Shown: in pieces, positions 1 through 7,571 of the stretch
Layout of the letters: each line of letters starts with the position of its first letter
How positions within the stretch are numbered: the stretch's first letter is position 1
From: JBECKS01 sp964557005
GTDB taxonomy: Bacteria; Pseudomonadota; Gammaproteobacteria; Pseudomonadales; JBECKS01
Direction: 5' to 3'
Assembly: GCA_964557005.1 (NCBI GenBank)
Contig: CAZKYI010000003.1
Coordinates: 1-64,000, forward strand
Length of the DNA: 64,000 bases
Made by a program: the position numbers and the translations under genes
The notes under the pieces: model-generated
The model's input: only the letters and a program-made list of their open reading frames with translations
Databases searched by the model: none
What the model was told of the DNA's origin: nothing

Positions 1-53
1 TGATGGTTTAATTTTACCACCTAACTCGGTGTCCGGTTTTATTAGACCACTAC
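1..53. mobile_element. Probable right end of an insertion sequence (IS3-like), truncated by the window edge
   Basis: The segment at about 28-53 reads GTGTCCGGTTTTATTAGACC followed by ACTACA. On the other strand this begins TGTAGTGGTC and continues to an AAAACCGGACAC motif, which resembles terminal inverted repeats of IS3-family elements. The transposase would lie left of base 1 and is not visible. Identification is from remembered terminal-repeat style only, with no transposase or target duplication seen. Confidence 0.4.
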
Positions 54-170
54 AATATGACAACCGTAGGGGCGAATAATTATTCTCCCCTACTCGCACT
101 TTGCCTGCCAAAGCCGTACTCTTGCGCGCTCCATCAGTGCCACCAATCACCCTTGTTTCCGAGAAAATCC

Positions 171-1382
171 ATGCGTTCCGAACCTTTCTATATCAGCCGC
201 GTTTACGCACTGTTCTGGATTACCCGCATCTGCTCCACCATGAGCTTTCAGATGCTGGCAGTGGCGGTGGGCTGGCAGATTTATGAAATCACCAACAGTG
301 CCTTGCATCTTGGCTTTATTGGCCTTGCCAGTTTTGCGCCTTCGCTGTTTCTGGTGCTGATTTCAGGGCAAGTGGCCGATCATTTTGATCGTCGCCATGT
401 CATACAAATCAGCCATGTGGTGGAAATGCTCGCCGCAGGCACACTGGCGGTGGCTTGCCTTGAAGGGTGGGTATCACCGCTGTGGATTTACAGTGCGGTG
501 GTGGTACTTGGCATTGGCAAATCCTTTTCCGCACCAACACTTGCAGCGCTGCTGCCTGCACTGGTCACACGCGAGCAGTTACCGCGTGCCGTGAGCGGCA
601 ACAGCGCAGCTCTGCAAACCTCGATTATTGCAGGCCCTGCTGTGGGCGGCTTTCTCTATTATCTCAATCCTGAAATTGCCTACGGCACGGGTGCTTTTTT
701 ATTTTTGCTGGCCATTGTGCTGCTTGGCCTGCTGCCCAAACCCCCTGTGTACACAAAGGAAAACCAGAGCAAGGAAGACAACTCGGTATTCGCAGGCATT
801 CGCTACATTCGCAAAAACCCAGTGGTACTTGGTGCGATTTCGCTCGATTTATTTGCGGTGCTGCTAGGCGGTGCAGTGGCGATTCTGCCCATCATTGCCA
901 AGGACATTCTGCACACTGGCCCCGAAGGGCTTGGCCTGCTGCGCTCGGCACCGGCGGTAGGTGCTTTGCTGCTGGCATTTTGGCTGGCGCGTTTTCCGAT
1001 TGAACGTAATGTCGGCAAGAAAATGTTTATTGCAGTCGCCATTTTTGGTTTTGCCACCATCGCACTGGCGTATTCCACCTGGTTCTGGCTCACCATGCTG
1101 ATTCTTGTGCTGATGGGCGCATCGGACATGATTAGCGTGGTAGTACGCTCATCGCTGATTCAACTGGAAACACCCGATGAAATGCGTGGAAGGGTCAGCG
1201 CGGTGAATTATCTGTTTATTGGCGCTTCCAATCAGTTGGGGGAATTTCGTTCTGGCCTGAATGCGGCCTGGCTTGGGCTGGTGCCTTCCATAGTGATTGG
1301 CGGTGTTGGCACCCTGATGGTGGTGGCATTGTGGATTAAATGGTTCCCTGAGCTTGCCAAACGCGACAAGCTGGTTAACTGA
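171..1382 (+). CDS. MFS transporter, EntS-like (MFS_3 type) exporter
   Basis: A 403-residue inner-membrane protein with about twelve hydrophobic segments. The MFS loop 2-3 motif is visible at residues 66-75 (GQVADHFDRR). The sequence style matches the MFS_3 family, whose best known member exports enterobactin. The frame is open back to 57, but those residues are not membrane-like and the family's usual N-terminus begins near the ATG at 171, so 171 is preferred; a GAGAAA sequence precedes it. The next genes are bfd and bfr, and the heme operon is nearby, so a siderophore or iron-linked role is plausible but inferred. The substrate cannot be read from the sequence. Confidence 0.8.
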   Translation: MRSEPFYISRVYALFWITRICSTMSFQMLAVAVGWQIYEITNSALHLGFIGLASFAPSLFLVLISGQVADHFDRRHVIQISHVVEMLAAGTLAVACLEGWVSPLWIYSAVVVLGIGKSFSAPTLAALLPALVTREQLPRAVSGNSAALQTSIIAGPAVGGFLYYLNPEIAYGTGAFLFLLAIVLLGLLPKPPVYTKENQSKEDNSVFAGIRYIRKNPVVLGAISLDLFAVLLGGAVAILPIIAKDILHTGPEGLGLLRSAPAVGALLLAFWLARFPIERNVGKKMFIAVAIFGFATIALAYSTWFWLTMLILVLMGASDMISVVVRSSLIQLETPDEMRGRVSAVNYLFIGASNQLGEFRSGLNAAWLGLVPSIVIGGVGTLMVVALWIKWFPELAKRDKLVN

Positions 1383-1386
1383 TAAT

Positions 1387-1419
1387 CTTATTGACAATCA
1401 TTCCTATTTGCATTTCAAT
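1387..1419 (+). promoter_or_regulatory. Promoter with overlapping Fur box upstream of bfd
   Basis: A TTGACA -35 element (1391-1396) is followed after 17 bases by TTCAAT (1414-1419). Bases 1387-1405, read on the minus strand, match the 19-base Fur consensus GATAATGATAATCATTATC at 11 positions by hand count and cover the -35 element. Binding there would repress bfd and possibly bfr under iron-replete conditions. The Fur assignment is inferred from the match and the gene context. Confidence 0.5.
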
Positions 1420-1456
1420 GGTGACACTTTCATCTATATCAGAACGAGTGTTCTCC

Positions 1457-1657
1457 ATGTACGTGTGTTTGTGCAGCGGTGTGACCGACAAACAAATTCT
1501 CGAAGCAGCCGCAAAGGGATTTACTTCCGTTGAAGCGCTGAATCAAAAATTGGGCGTGGGTGCCAACTGTGGTTCCTGCCTCTCGCTGGCGTTGGAGTTA
1601 ATTGATAGTTATTACGATTCAACTCAAGACGCTGCTATTTTTTATAAAGTCGCGTAA
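1457..1657 (+). CDS. bfd: Bacterioferritin-associated ferredoxin
   Basis: A 66-residue [2Fe-2S] protein with cysteines at 4, 6, 38 and 41 (CLC and CGSC), the pattern of E. coli Bfd. Bfd binds bacterioferritin and passes electrons to the stored ferric core so that iron can leave as Fe2+. The ATG at 1457 gives the family's usual length and N-terminus (MYVCLC); the open frame from 1391 is upstream sequence containing the promoter. bfr lies about 100 bases downstream on the same strand, and a Fur-box-like promoter precedes the gene, matching the known iron-starvation induction of bfd. Confidence 0.93.
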   Translation: MYVCLCSGVTDKQILEAAAKGFTSVEALNQKLGVGANCGSCLSLALELIDSYYDSTQDAAIFYKVA

Positions 1658-1763
1658 GCGATTCTCTATCTTCCTTATTTTATTACCTTATACTTCCCGT
1701 CAATGTGAGTGCTGAAAAAGCATTTCACATTTGAATTTTTATCACCAGATTCGGGAGAAAGTT

Positions 1764-2237
1764 ATGAAGGGCGATTCAAAAGTTATCGATTATCTTAATC
1801 AGGCATTGGGCAACGAACTCATCGCCATCAATCAATACTTTCTTCACGCAAAGATGTACAAGAATTGGGGCTTGAAGGAATTGGCTGAGCACGAATACAA
1901 GGAATCCATCGATGAAATGAAACATGCCGATACCTTGATTGAACGTATTTTGTTTCTGGAAGGTCTGCCGAATTTACAAAGTCTGGGCAAACTTTTGATT
2001 GGCGAAAACACGCAGGAAATTTTGCAATGCGATTTGAAACTCGAAAACCTCGCGGTTCCGTTGTTACGCGAAGCGATTGCGCGTTGTGAAGAAGTGAAGG
2101 ATTACATTAGTCGTGAAATTTTTGAGGACATTCTTGAATCCGAAGAAGAACACATTGATTGGCTGGAAACGCAACTGGGTTTAATCGAGAAAGTGGGCTT
2201 GCAAAATTATTTGCAATCGAAAATGGATAAGGAATAG
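1764..2237 (+). CDS. bfr: Bacterioferritin
   Basis: A 157-residue heme-containing ferritin that forms 24-subunit iron-storage shells. The ferroxidase ligands are all in place (E18, E51, H54, E94, E127, H130), and Met52 is the heme ligand of the family. This fits an active, heme-binding subunit rather than the heme-free paralogue. The ATG at 1764 gives the standard start (MKGDSKVIDYLN) and has GGGAGAAAG upstream; an earlier in-frame start at 1731 adds residues not found in the family. It is paired with bfd, and convergent with the heme operon across a long inverted repeat. Confidence 0.96.
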   Translation: MKGDSKVIDYLNQALGNELIAINQYFLHAKMYKNWGLKELAEHEYKESIDEMKHADTLIERILFLEGLPNLQSLGKLLIGENTQEILQCDLKLENLAVPLLREAIARCEEVKDYISREIFEDILESEEEHIDWLETQLGLIEKVGLQNYLQSKMDKE

Positions 2238-2295
2238 ATTCTTCGGCTTCGCCTCAGAATGACACCACTGTCATTCTGAACGCAGTGAAGAATCT
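2236..2295. repeat. Long imperfect inverted repeat (REP-like) between bfr and hmuV
   Basis: The arms 2236-2264 and 2269-2295 pair imperfectly across a short loop (core AGAATGACA / TGTCATTCT) and overlap the stop codons of two convergent genes. The right arm (GTCATTCTGAACGCAGTGAA) is the same kind of sequence as the repeat at 45593-45661, so this looks like a dispersed repeat that may also serve as a bidirectional terminator. There is no U-tract. Confidence 0.65.
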
Positions 2296-2298
2296 CTT

Positions 2299-3093
2299 TC
2301 AAGAAGTCCCCAAAATACGAATTTGTGGCACGTCATCTTCCATCAACAATTTCGCTTTGACATCGTAAACACGTTCAAACATCTCGGCGGAATCAATCTC
2401 CTGCGGTCTGCCCTGAAACACAACTTCTCCCTGTTTAAGAAAAGTGAGATGACTGCCATAACGCAGTGACAGATTGATGTCGTGCATCACACACAAGATG
2501 GTTTTGCCCTGCTTCGCAAAATCAGCGAGCAAATCCAGCAGCTTGAATTGATAACGAATATCCAGCGCACTGAGCGGTTCATCTAAAAAAAGCAGCGGCG
2601 TTTCCTGACATAACACCCGCGCAATGTGGACTCTCTGCTGCTCGCCACCTGATAAATTGGAATAATCCTTGCTGCTGTAACTGCTCAATTCCAGCAGCTC
2701 AAGCGCTTTGCCAATGGCAGATTTGTCTTGCTGGCTCAAGCGTGCGCCCATATAAGGCGTGCGCCCCAAGGCACACACTTCATAGACCGTCATCGGAAAC
2801 ATAAAATGATTGAGTTGCGATAACACCGCGCGCTGCTGTGCGAGTTGCTGGAGCGAATACTGTTTGAGCATTTTTCCCTGCAAGCGCACTTCACCAAAAC
2901 TTGCCTGAATTTCTGCGCTGAGAATTTTAAGCAAGGTCGATTTACCTGCACCATTGGGGCCAAGCAGCATGTGTATATCGCCCTGCGCCAATTCAAGCGA
3001 AACTTTATTGAGCACGGGTGCAGCATGGTTATGACCAGCGCCCTGCTGACGAAGCAGGCCAAGGTGGTGTGCGCTTAACAGAACATCACTCAT
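2299..3093 (-). CDS. hmuV: Heme ABC transporter ATP-binding protein
   Basis: A 264-residue ATPase of the FecE/HmuV type. Walker A is GPNGAGKS at 45-52, the signature is LSGGEQQR at 147-154, and Walker B is LLFLDEP at 167-173. It would power heme import through HmuU. It is the last gene of the leftward operon hmuR-Y-S-T-U-V, 12 bases after hmuU. The ATG at 3093 is chosen; the frame extends one codon further to a GTG. The order T-U-V with HmuS upstream matches classical hemin loci such as hemPRSTUV and hmuRSTUV. Confidence 0.93.
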   Translation of the reverse strand: MSDVLLSAHHLGLLRQQGAGHNHAAPVLNKVSLELAQGDIHMLLGPNGAGKSTLLKILSAEIQASFGEVRLQGKMLKQYSLQQLAQQRAVLSQLNHFMFPMTVYEVCALGRTPYMGARLSQQDKSAIGKALELLELSSYSSKDYSNLSGGEQQRVHIARVLCQETPLLFLDEPLSALDIRYQFKLLDLLADFAKQGKTILCVMHDINLSLRYGSHLTFLKQGEVVFQGRPQEIDSAEMFERVYDVKAKLLMEDDVPQIRILGTS

Positions 3094-3105
3094 CACAAAT
3101 CACTT

Positions 3106-4095
3106 TTAGAACAGCAGCTTTCGCTGCTTGAGAATCAAAAACAAAAAGAAGGGGCAACCGACCAGCGCGGTTAAAATACCTATCGGTAATTCAGCAGGGC
3201 TAATCACTGTACGTGCAAAAGTGTCCGCCACCAATAACAACAAGGCACCCAGACAAGCCGAGGCAGGCAACAGCAAACGATGATCTGAACCAAAAGCCAG
3301 ACGAATCAAATGCGGCACCACCAAACCCACAAAACCAATCACGCCGACACTCGCCACCGATGCACCCACCAGCAAACTCACCAGTACAATTGAAGCTTTC
3401 TTGACGCGCTCAACAGGTACACCCAAATGTTTGGCTTCCTGTTCACCGAGCAACATGGCATTGAGATGTTTGGCAAAATAAATCAACACCACAATGCACG
3501 GAATAATCAGCAAGGCACTGATGTAGAAATGATTCCACGAACTGGAACCAAAACTGCCGAGGTTCCAGAAAGTCAAATCGCGCAACTGGCGATCATCAGC
3601 CAGATAACTTAACAATCCAATACAGGCGAAAGAGAGCGCCTGCATGGCAACACCCGCCAATAACAAGGTGGCTACTTGTGTGCCTGAACTGCGACTGGCG
3701 ATGAGATACACCAGCAAAGTCACCATCAAACCGAACACAAAGGCACTGATGGACAAAGCCCACACCGGCGTGCTGCCAAACAGTAAATTGCCGAACACAA
3801 TCGCCAATGCTGCGCCCAGTGCTGCACCCGACGACACACCAATCAGGCCGGGTTCTGCCAACGGGTTTCTGAATAAACCTTGCATCACCGCGCCACTCAC
3901 CGCCAAACCCGCACCGACAATCAAGGTCATTAAAATTCTCGGCACGCGGATTTGCCAGAGTATCGCTTCACCTTGCAAATTGAGCAGCGCTTTTGCAGGA
4001 ATCACCACCGGCCCTTGCAACAAGGCAACAAAACTTGCACACACCAGCGCAATGAACAGCACTGGCAAAGCCAGATGTCGGTATCGTCTTATCAT
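3106..4095 (-). CDS. hmuU: Heme ABC transporter permease (FecCD family)
   Basis: A 329-residue, strongly hydrophobic protein of the BtuC/FecCD family with about nine to ten membrane segments. It has the family's GAxLAxSGxxxQG stretch (AGLAVSGAVMQGLFRNPLA) followed by a GxxxGA turn (GVSSGAALGA). It forms the inner-membrane heme channel with HmuV and takes heme from HmuT. It lies between hmuT, which ends six bases upstream, and hmuV. Length is normal for the family and no key element appears to be missing. Confidence 0.93.
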   Translation of the reverse strand: MIRRYRHLALPVLFIALVCASFVALLQGPVVIPAKALLNLQGEAILWQIRVPRILMTLIVGAGLAVSGAVMQGLFRNPLAEPGLIGVSSGAALGAALAIVFGNLLFGSTPVWALSISAFVFGLMVTLLVYLIASRSSGTQVATLLLAGVAMQALSFACIGLLSYLADDRQLRDLTFWNLGSFGSSSWNHFYISALLIIPCIVVLIYFAKHLNAMLLGEQEAKHLGVPVERVKKASIVLVSLLVGASVASVGVIGFVGLVVPHLIRLAFGSDHRLLLPASACLGALLLLVADTFARTVISPAELPIGILTALVGCPFFLFLILKQRKLLF

Positions 4096-4101
4096 TCGGT
4101 A

Positions 4102-4929
4102 TTATGGGTAGATATGCTGGTTTAATTCCAGTGCTGCGGAAATCACACGCGGGCCAAAACCAAGCAAATACATGGCTTCCATTGCGTGTAACTGATTATT
4201 TTGTGCAGCGCGTGTGTGTTGCACGCCAGATTGCGCAAGAATTTTTTCTGCACTACCCCACGCTTCCACACCCTGCGTAGTGGTAATGATGACATCGGGA
4301 TTGAGTTTCATCACACCTTCCTGCCCAAGCATGCGATAGCCCTGAAAATCCTCAGCAACATTTTCCAGCCCAGCCAGTTTCAACACACTGTCTGCCGCCG
4401 TGCCTTGCCCTGCGATGGACAAACTATTACCCGCATGGCTCAAAATAAACAGCGCCTTCTTCTTTTCCGTTTGTTTGGCGAGTATTTTTTCCAACTGTTT
4501 TTGTTGTGCTGTGAGTTCCTTTTTCAGTTTTTCGCCCTGTTTTTTCTTGTCAAAAAGATTGGCCAAGGTATCGATACGCTCATATAAGGCAGCGACACTC
4601 GCTTCCTGATTGAGTGTAACAACCTTCAAACCCATCTCCTGAAATGCCTTGATACTATGCGGCGGCCCTGCATCTTGCGTTAACACGATGACATCAGGTT
4701 TCAGCGAAAGCACACCTTCAACCGACAGCGCCCGCATATAGCCAACCTGCGGCAAGGTCTGTGCAGCTTGCGGGTACACACTGGTGGTATCGACCCCCAC
4801 CAGTGTTTCCTGTGCACCCAGTGCATAGATGATTTCAGTCAAACCACCCCCCACCGACACCACACGCATGGCAAAGCTGTTGCCTGCGCAACAGCATAAC
4901 AAAATTGCCAATACGACTTTCCTAAGCAT
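4102..4929 (-). CDS. hmuT: Periplasmic heme-binding protein of the heme ABC transporter
   Basis: A 275-residue class III substrate-binding protein. A signal peptide is clear, with predicted cleavage after Ala20 (CAGNSFA). The mature start RVVSVGGGLTEIIYALG is typical of HmuT/HemT proteins, and the spacing GYMRALSVEGVLSLKPD also fits. It would carry heme from the outer-membrane receptor to HmuUV. The ATG at 4929 overlaps the end of hmuS by eight bases, implying translational coupling; a TTG one codon upstream is less likely. Confidence 0.92.
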   Translation of the reverse strand: MLRKVVLAILLCCCAGNSFAMRVVSVGGGLTEIIYALGAQETLVGVDTTSVYPQAAQTLPQVGYMRALSVEGVLSLKPDVIVLTQDAGPPHSIKAFQEMGLKVVTLNQEASVAALYERIDTLANLFDKKKQGEKLKKELTAQQKQLEKILAKQTEKKKALFILSHAGNSLSIAGQGTAADSVLKLAGLENVAEDFQGYRMLGQEGVMKLNPDVIITTTQGVEAWGSAEKILAQSGVQHTRAAQNNQLHAMEAMYLLGFGPRVISAALELNQHIYP

Positions 4930-5980
4930 CAATCGCCTCCAGCGCTTCTACATAACCGCGCCAGACAAGGCTCTCGGGAATGCCAGGTTTACGTTTGCCA
5001 AAATACTGCACCACCATGTTTTCATGCTTGTCATAACATTCCAGTGCAGTGACCTGCCCCGCTTCTGCGGGTTTTTTTACTACCCACACATAAGCGATTT
5101 CATGGCCTTTGATATGCAGATTGAAATCCGGATCGAGCACATTCACCCAGTTATCCATCACCTTGATGTTGGTGACGGTGCCTGTGTGAATCTGCACCAT
5201 GCCCGCATTAGACACAAACACCATGATTTCCATTCGCTGTTCAGCAGCAAATTCAAGCATGTTCTGCATTTCACTTTTGCTCACCTGATAGGCACGCTCC
5301 TTACCTGCCAGACGCAAGGCCTGCATGCGATCCACCTTGTGCTTTTTCAACATGCCAAAGAACTGATGCGTGTCGGTCATCTCGTCCCACGATTGTTGAA
5401 ACGCTTTCACATCAATTTCACTGTCATTCAGACGAAAACAACCATCTTCCATCGCTTCAAGTGCAAACTGCTGATCAGGCTCTTCTTTCCTGAAGGCATT
5501 GAGCAAATCAAAAAAGGCATTTTTATTACTCTTTTCAGTGAGATAAATTTTATGTATCGCCGCACCACTTTTATCGAAAAAGTGCAGACTGTTACGTTCG
5601 CCATCATCAATTTGCTCGGTCACCGCAAAGCCATATTTCCAGTGGGAAAAGAAAATTCTCAAATCAATTTCCTCGTCCAGCACCAGAGCCATTTTGGCAT
5701 GGCCTTTCATCACTTCGGCTTTGTTGTAAACACCCTTGCGCTCATGCACAACTGATTCATTGCGTGTCAGCGCCATCACCCGTCCAAGCTTCACAAGCTC
5801 AAGCAATAGCTCGTCAAAACGCTCTTGCAGTTGTACCACACTCATACTGTCTGAAGCGCATAACAATTCCATTTCACTGACACCGAGATTTTTAGCTGCG
5901 TCTCGAATACGCATTTTCGGGTTTTCCTGTTTAAATTTTACCCAACGATTTTTTAACTCATTGATAGTTACGGTTTGCAT
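4922..5980 (-). CDS. hmuS: Hemin-degrading / heme-binding protein HemS/ChuS family
   Basis: A 352-residue cytoplasmic protein of the HemS/ChuS family. Its N-terminus (LKNRWVKFKQENPKMRIRDA) and duplicated architecture match these proteins. Members bind imported heme, and ChuS cleaves it to release iron. Length is typical (about 340-355). The start has a strong GAGGGG site about ten bases upstream. It sits between the receptor/HmuY genes and hmuTUV in one operon, as expected for intracellular processing of incoming heme. Whether it degrades or only sequesters heme cannot be decided from sequence. Confidence 0.92.
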   Translation of the reverse strand: MQTVTINELKNRWVKFKQENPKMRIRDAAKNLGVSEMELLCASDSMSVVQLQERFDELLLELVKLGRVMALTRNESVVHERKGVYNKAEVMKGHAKMALVLDEEIDLRIFFSHWKYGFAVTEQIDDGERNSLHFFDKSGAAIHKIYLTEKSNKNAFFDLLNAFRKEEPDQQFALEAMEDGCFRLNDSEIDVKAFQQSWDEMTDTHQFFGMLKKHKVDRMQALRLAGKERAYQVSKSEMQNMLEFAAEQRMEIMVFVSNAGMVQIHTGTVTNIKVMDNWVNVLDPDFNLHIKGHEIAYVWVVKKPAEAGQVTALECYDKHENMVVQYFGKRKPGIPESLVWRGYVEALEAIDA

Positions 5981-5997
5981 GTTATTTACCCCTCGTA

Positions 5998-7545
5998 TTA
6001 TTTAAGCTCACCAACACGAATGCTGTAATGTCCACCAGCGCCTTCCTTGCTGTAGTAAGAAAGAATTTGTGCCTTGATGTCTTTCACACCAGTATCCACT
6101 ACATACACTCGATAATTCGCGTACAACTGGTGAGTGCCTTCCAGATTGTAGGCGTACCAGCTTTTCTCATCAAAAATACTCCGTGCACCATCGCTTACCC
6201 AGTTTGGCACTGCTGCACCGGTGCTAAACGCAGCCAACTCATCTGAGGCCAAGGGGCCAAAAGCTGCACCGTTGCCACCACCGTAAATACCGCTGTTAAG
6301 GTAAATACTCAAACCATCACCAAAACGCAAATCCCAGGTAGCGCCTGAACAACTGACTGTTTCTGCTGCATCAATATCATAACAAACAGGTTCATCTGCA
6401 TCGGCAATGTTCAGAGTTTCAGTAATTGGCGCAGCGAAACTGCCTTGACCCACACCCTGAATACCCAATTCGATAGTGATTTCCTCCAGCACATTCACAC
6501 CACTTTGAACCATGTCGGTCACGCGGAATCTTGCATAACTGTTGCCTGCCGCTGAACGCACAATCCAGTAAAGGCTGTCGTCCTGAGTCACGCTATCGCT
6601 GGACGGGAAACTAACGGTGATTGGGTCAGGTGCTTTGGCAGGCTGATTGTTAGCACTTTCGCGGAAGTGCGCTGTGAGGCTCGCAGCAAGCGCACCGGTA
6701 CTGAAAATCGGATCATCAGTAAAGTTACCCACCAAGCTTGGGTGGAACTGTCTGCGGGTCGGATTGCCCCCATCACCCTGCAATATGAAATCAGGGGTTA
6801 CGCTAATGGTCACCTGGCCGTCCTGATAAGACACCGCACCACTGTCGACATCAAACTCACCCAGCGTCACATCATCTACATAAATCCAGGGATCAAGGCA
6901 CGCGGTAGTGCCAGTACAATACTCCGCAGCAGCCGGAAACACGAAACCATCAGTCACATCTTTTGTGGCACCAGCACCTGCATCGTGAGATGGACTCAAG
7001 CTGCTGCTGATCCATGCCTGCTGGGAAACTTTCCAGGTCAGCGTGCCCTCACTGGGGTCTGGATCATTGTAGCTATACCAGCCATTGCCCACCGCACCGA
7101 CATAGGTGTCTTCCATAAAGGTTAGACCTGCTGCATTTTTAACTTCATCAAATACCGCTTTTTCAGAAGCAGGAGTTGCTTCAAGAAATCTGGAGATGAT
7201 TGGCTCGCCGCCCGAATAAAAACTGTTCTGCGCTTTGGCCAAGGCAGCGGAAGTCACACCCGCGCCACTGTCGCCACCATTCAACACAATCACTGCACGT
7301 TTAAATCCGATATGCCAGTCGGTTGATGTTTTTGGATTTGCAACATCGACTTCTTCCAGCGTATCAAGATTAAAATACACAAAGTTATTGTAGTCACTTG
7401 CATCAATGGTTATCACCGTGTCACTGCCATCTTTTGGCGGTGTGTCTTTTTTCTTCGACTTGCTGCTGTTGTTACATGCGCCAAGTACCAGTGCAAGCAC
7501 CAGTACAACAGCCACCCCCCCCAAAGACTTTCTGAAATTTCTCAT
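5998..7545 (-). CDS. hmuY: HmuY-family heme-binding lipoprotein with two HmuY-like halves
   Basis: A 515-residue lipoprotein: lipobox LGAC with the lipid-accepting Cys at 24, followed by a Ser/Lys-rich linker. The first half contains the HmuY feature DWHIGFKR and a WYSY segment. The second half repeats the pattern (TWDLRF, SWYAYN, then YRVYVVDT and a C-terminal GGHYSIRVGEL). HmuY proteins capture heme at the cell surface and hand it to the TonB receptor HmuR. The characterised Porphyromonas protein is roughly 215 residues, so this copy is more than twice as long. It lies between hmuR and hmuS with a good AGGAGA ribosome site. Confidence 0.82.
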   Translation of the reverse strand: MRNFRKSLGGVAVVLVLALVLGACNNSSKSKKKDTPPKDGSDTVITIDASDYNNFVYFNLDTLEEVDVANPKTSTDWHIGFKRAVIVLNGGDSGAGVTSAALAKAQNSFYSGGEPIISRFLEATPASEKAVFDEVKNAAGLTFMEDTYVGAVGNGWYSYNDPDPSEGTLTWKVSQQAWISSSLSPSHDAGAGATKDVTDGFVFPAAAEYCTGTTACLDPWIYVDDVTLGEFDVDSGAVSYQDGQVTISVTPDFILQGDGGNPTRRQFHPSLVGNFTDDPIFSTGALAASLTAHFRESANNQPAKAPDPITVSFPSSDSVTQDDSLYWIVRSAAGNSYARFRVTDMVQSGVNVLEEITIELGIQGVGQGSFAAPITETLNIADADEPVCYDIDAAETVSCSGATWDLRFGDGLSIYLNSGIYGGGNGAAFGPLASDELAAFSTGAAVPNWVSDGARSIFDEKSWYAYNLEGTHQLYANYRVYVVDTGVKDIKAQILSYYSKEGAGGHYSIRVGELK

Positions 7546-7571
7546 AAGTTTCTCCTGACGTTTAAAAAAAA

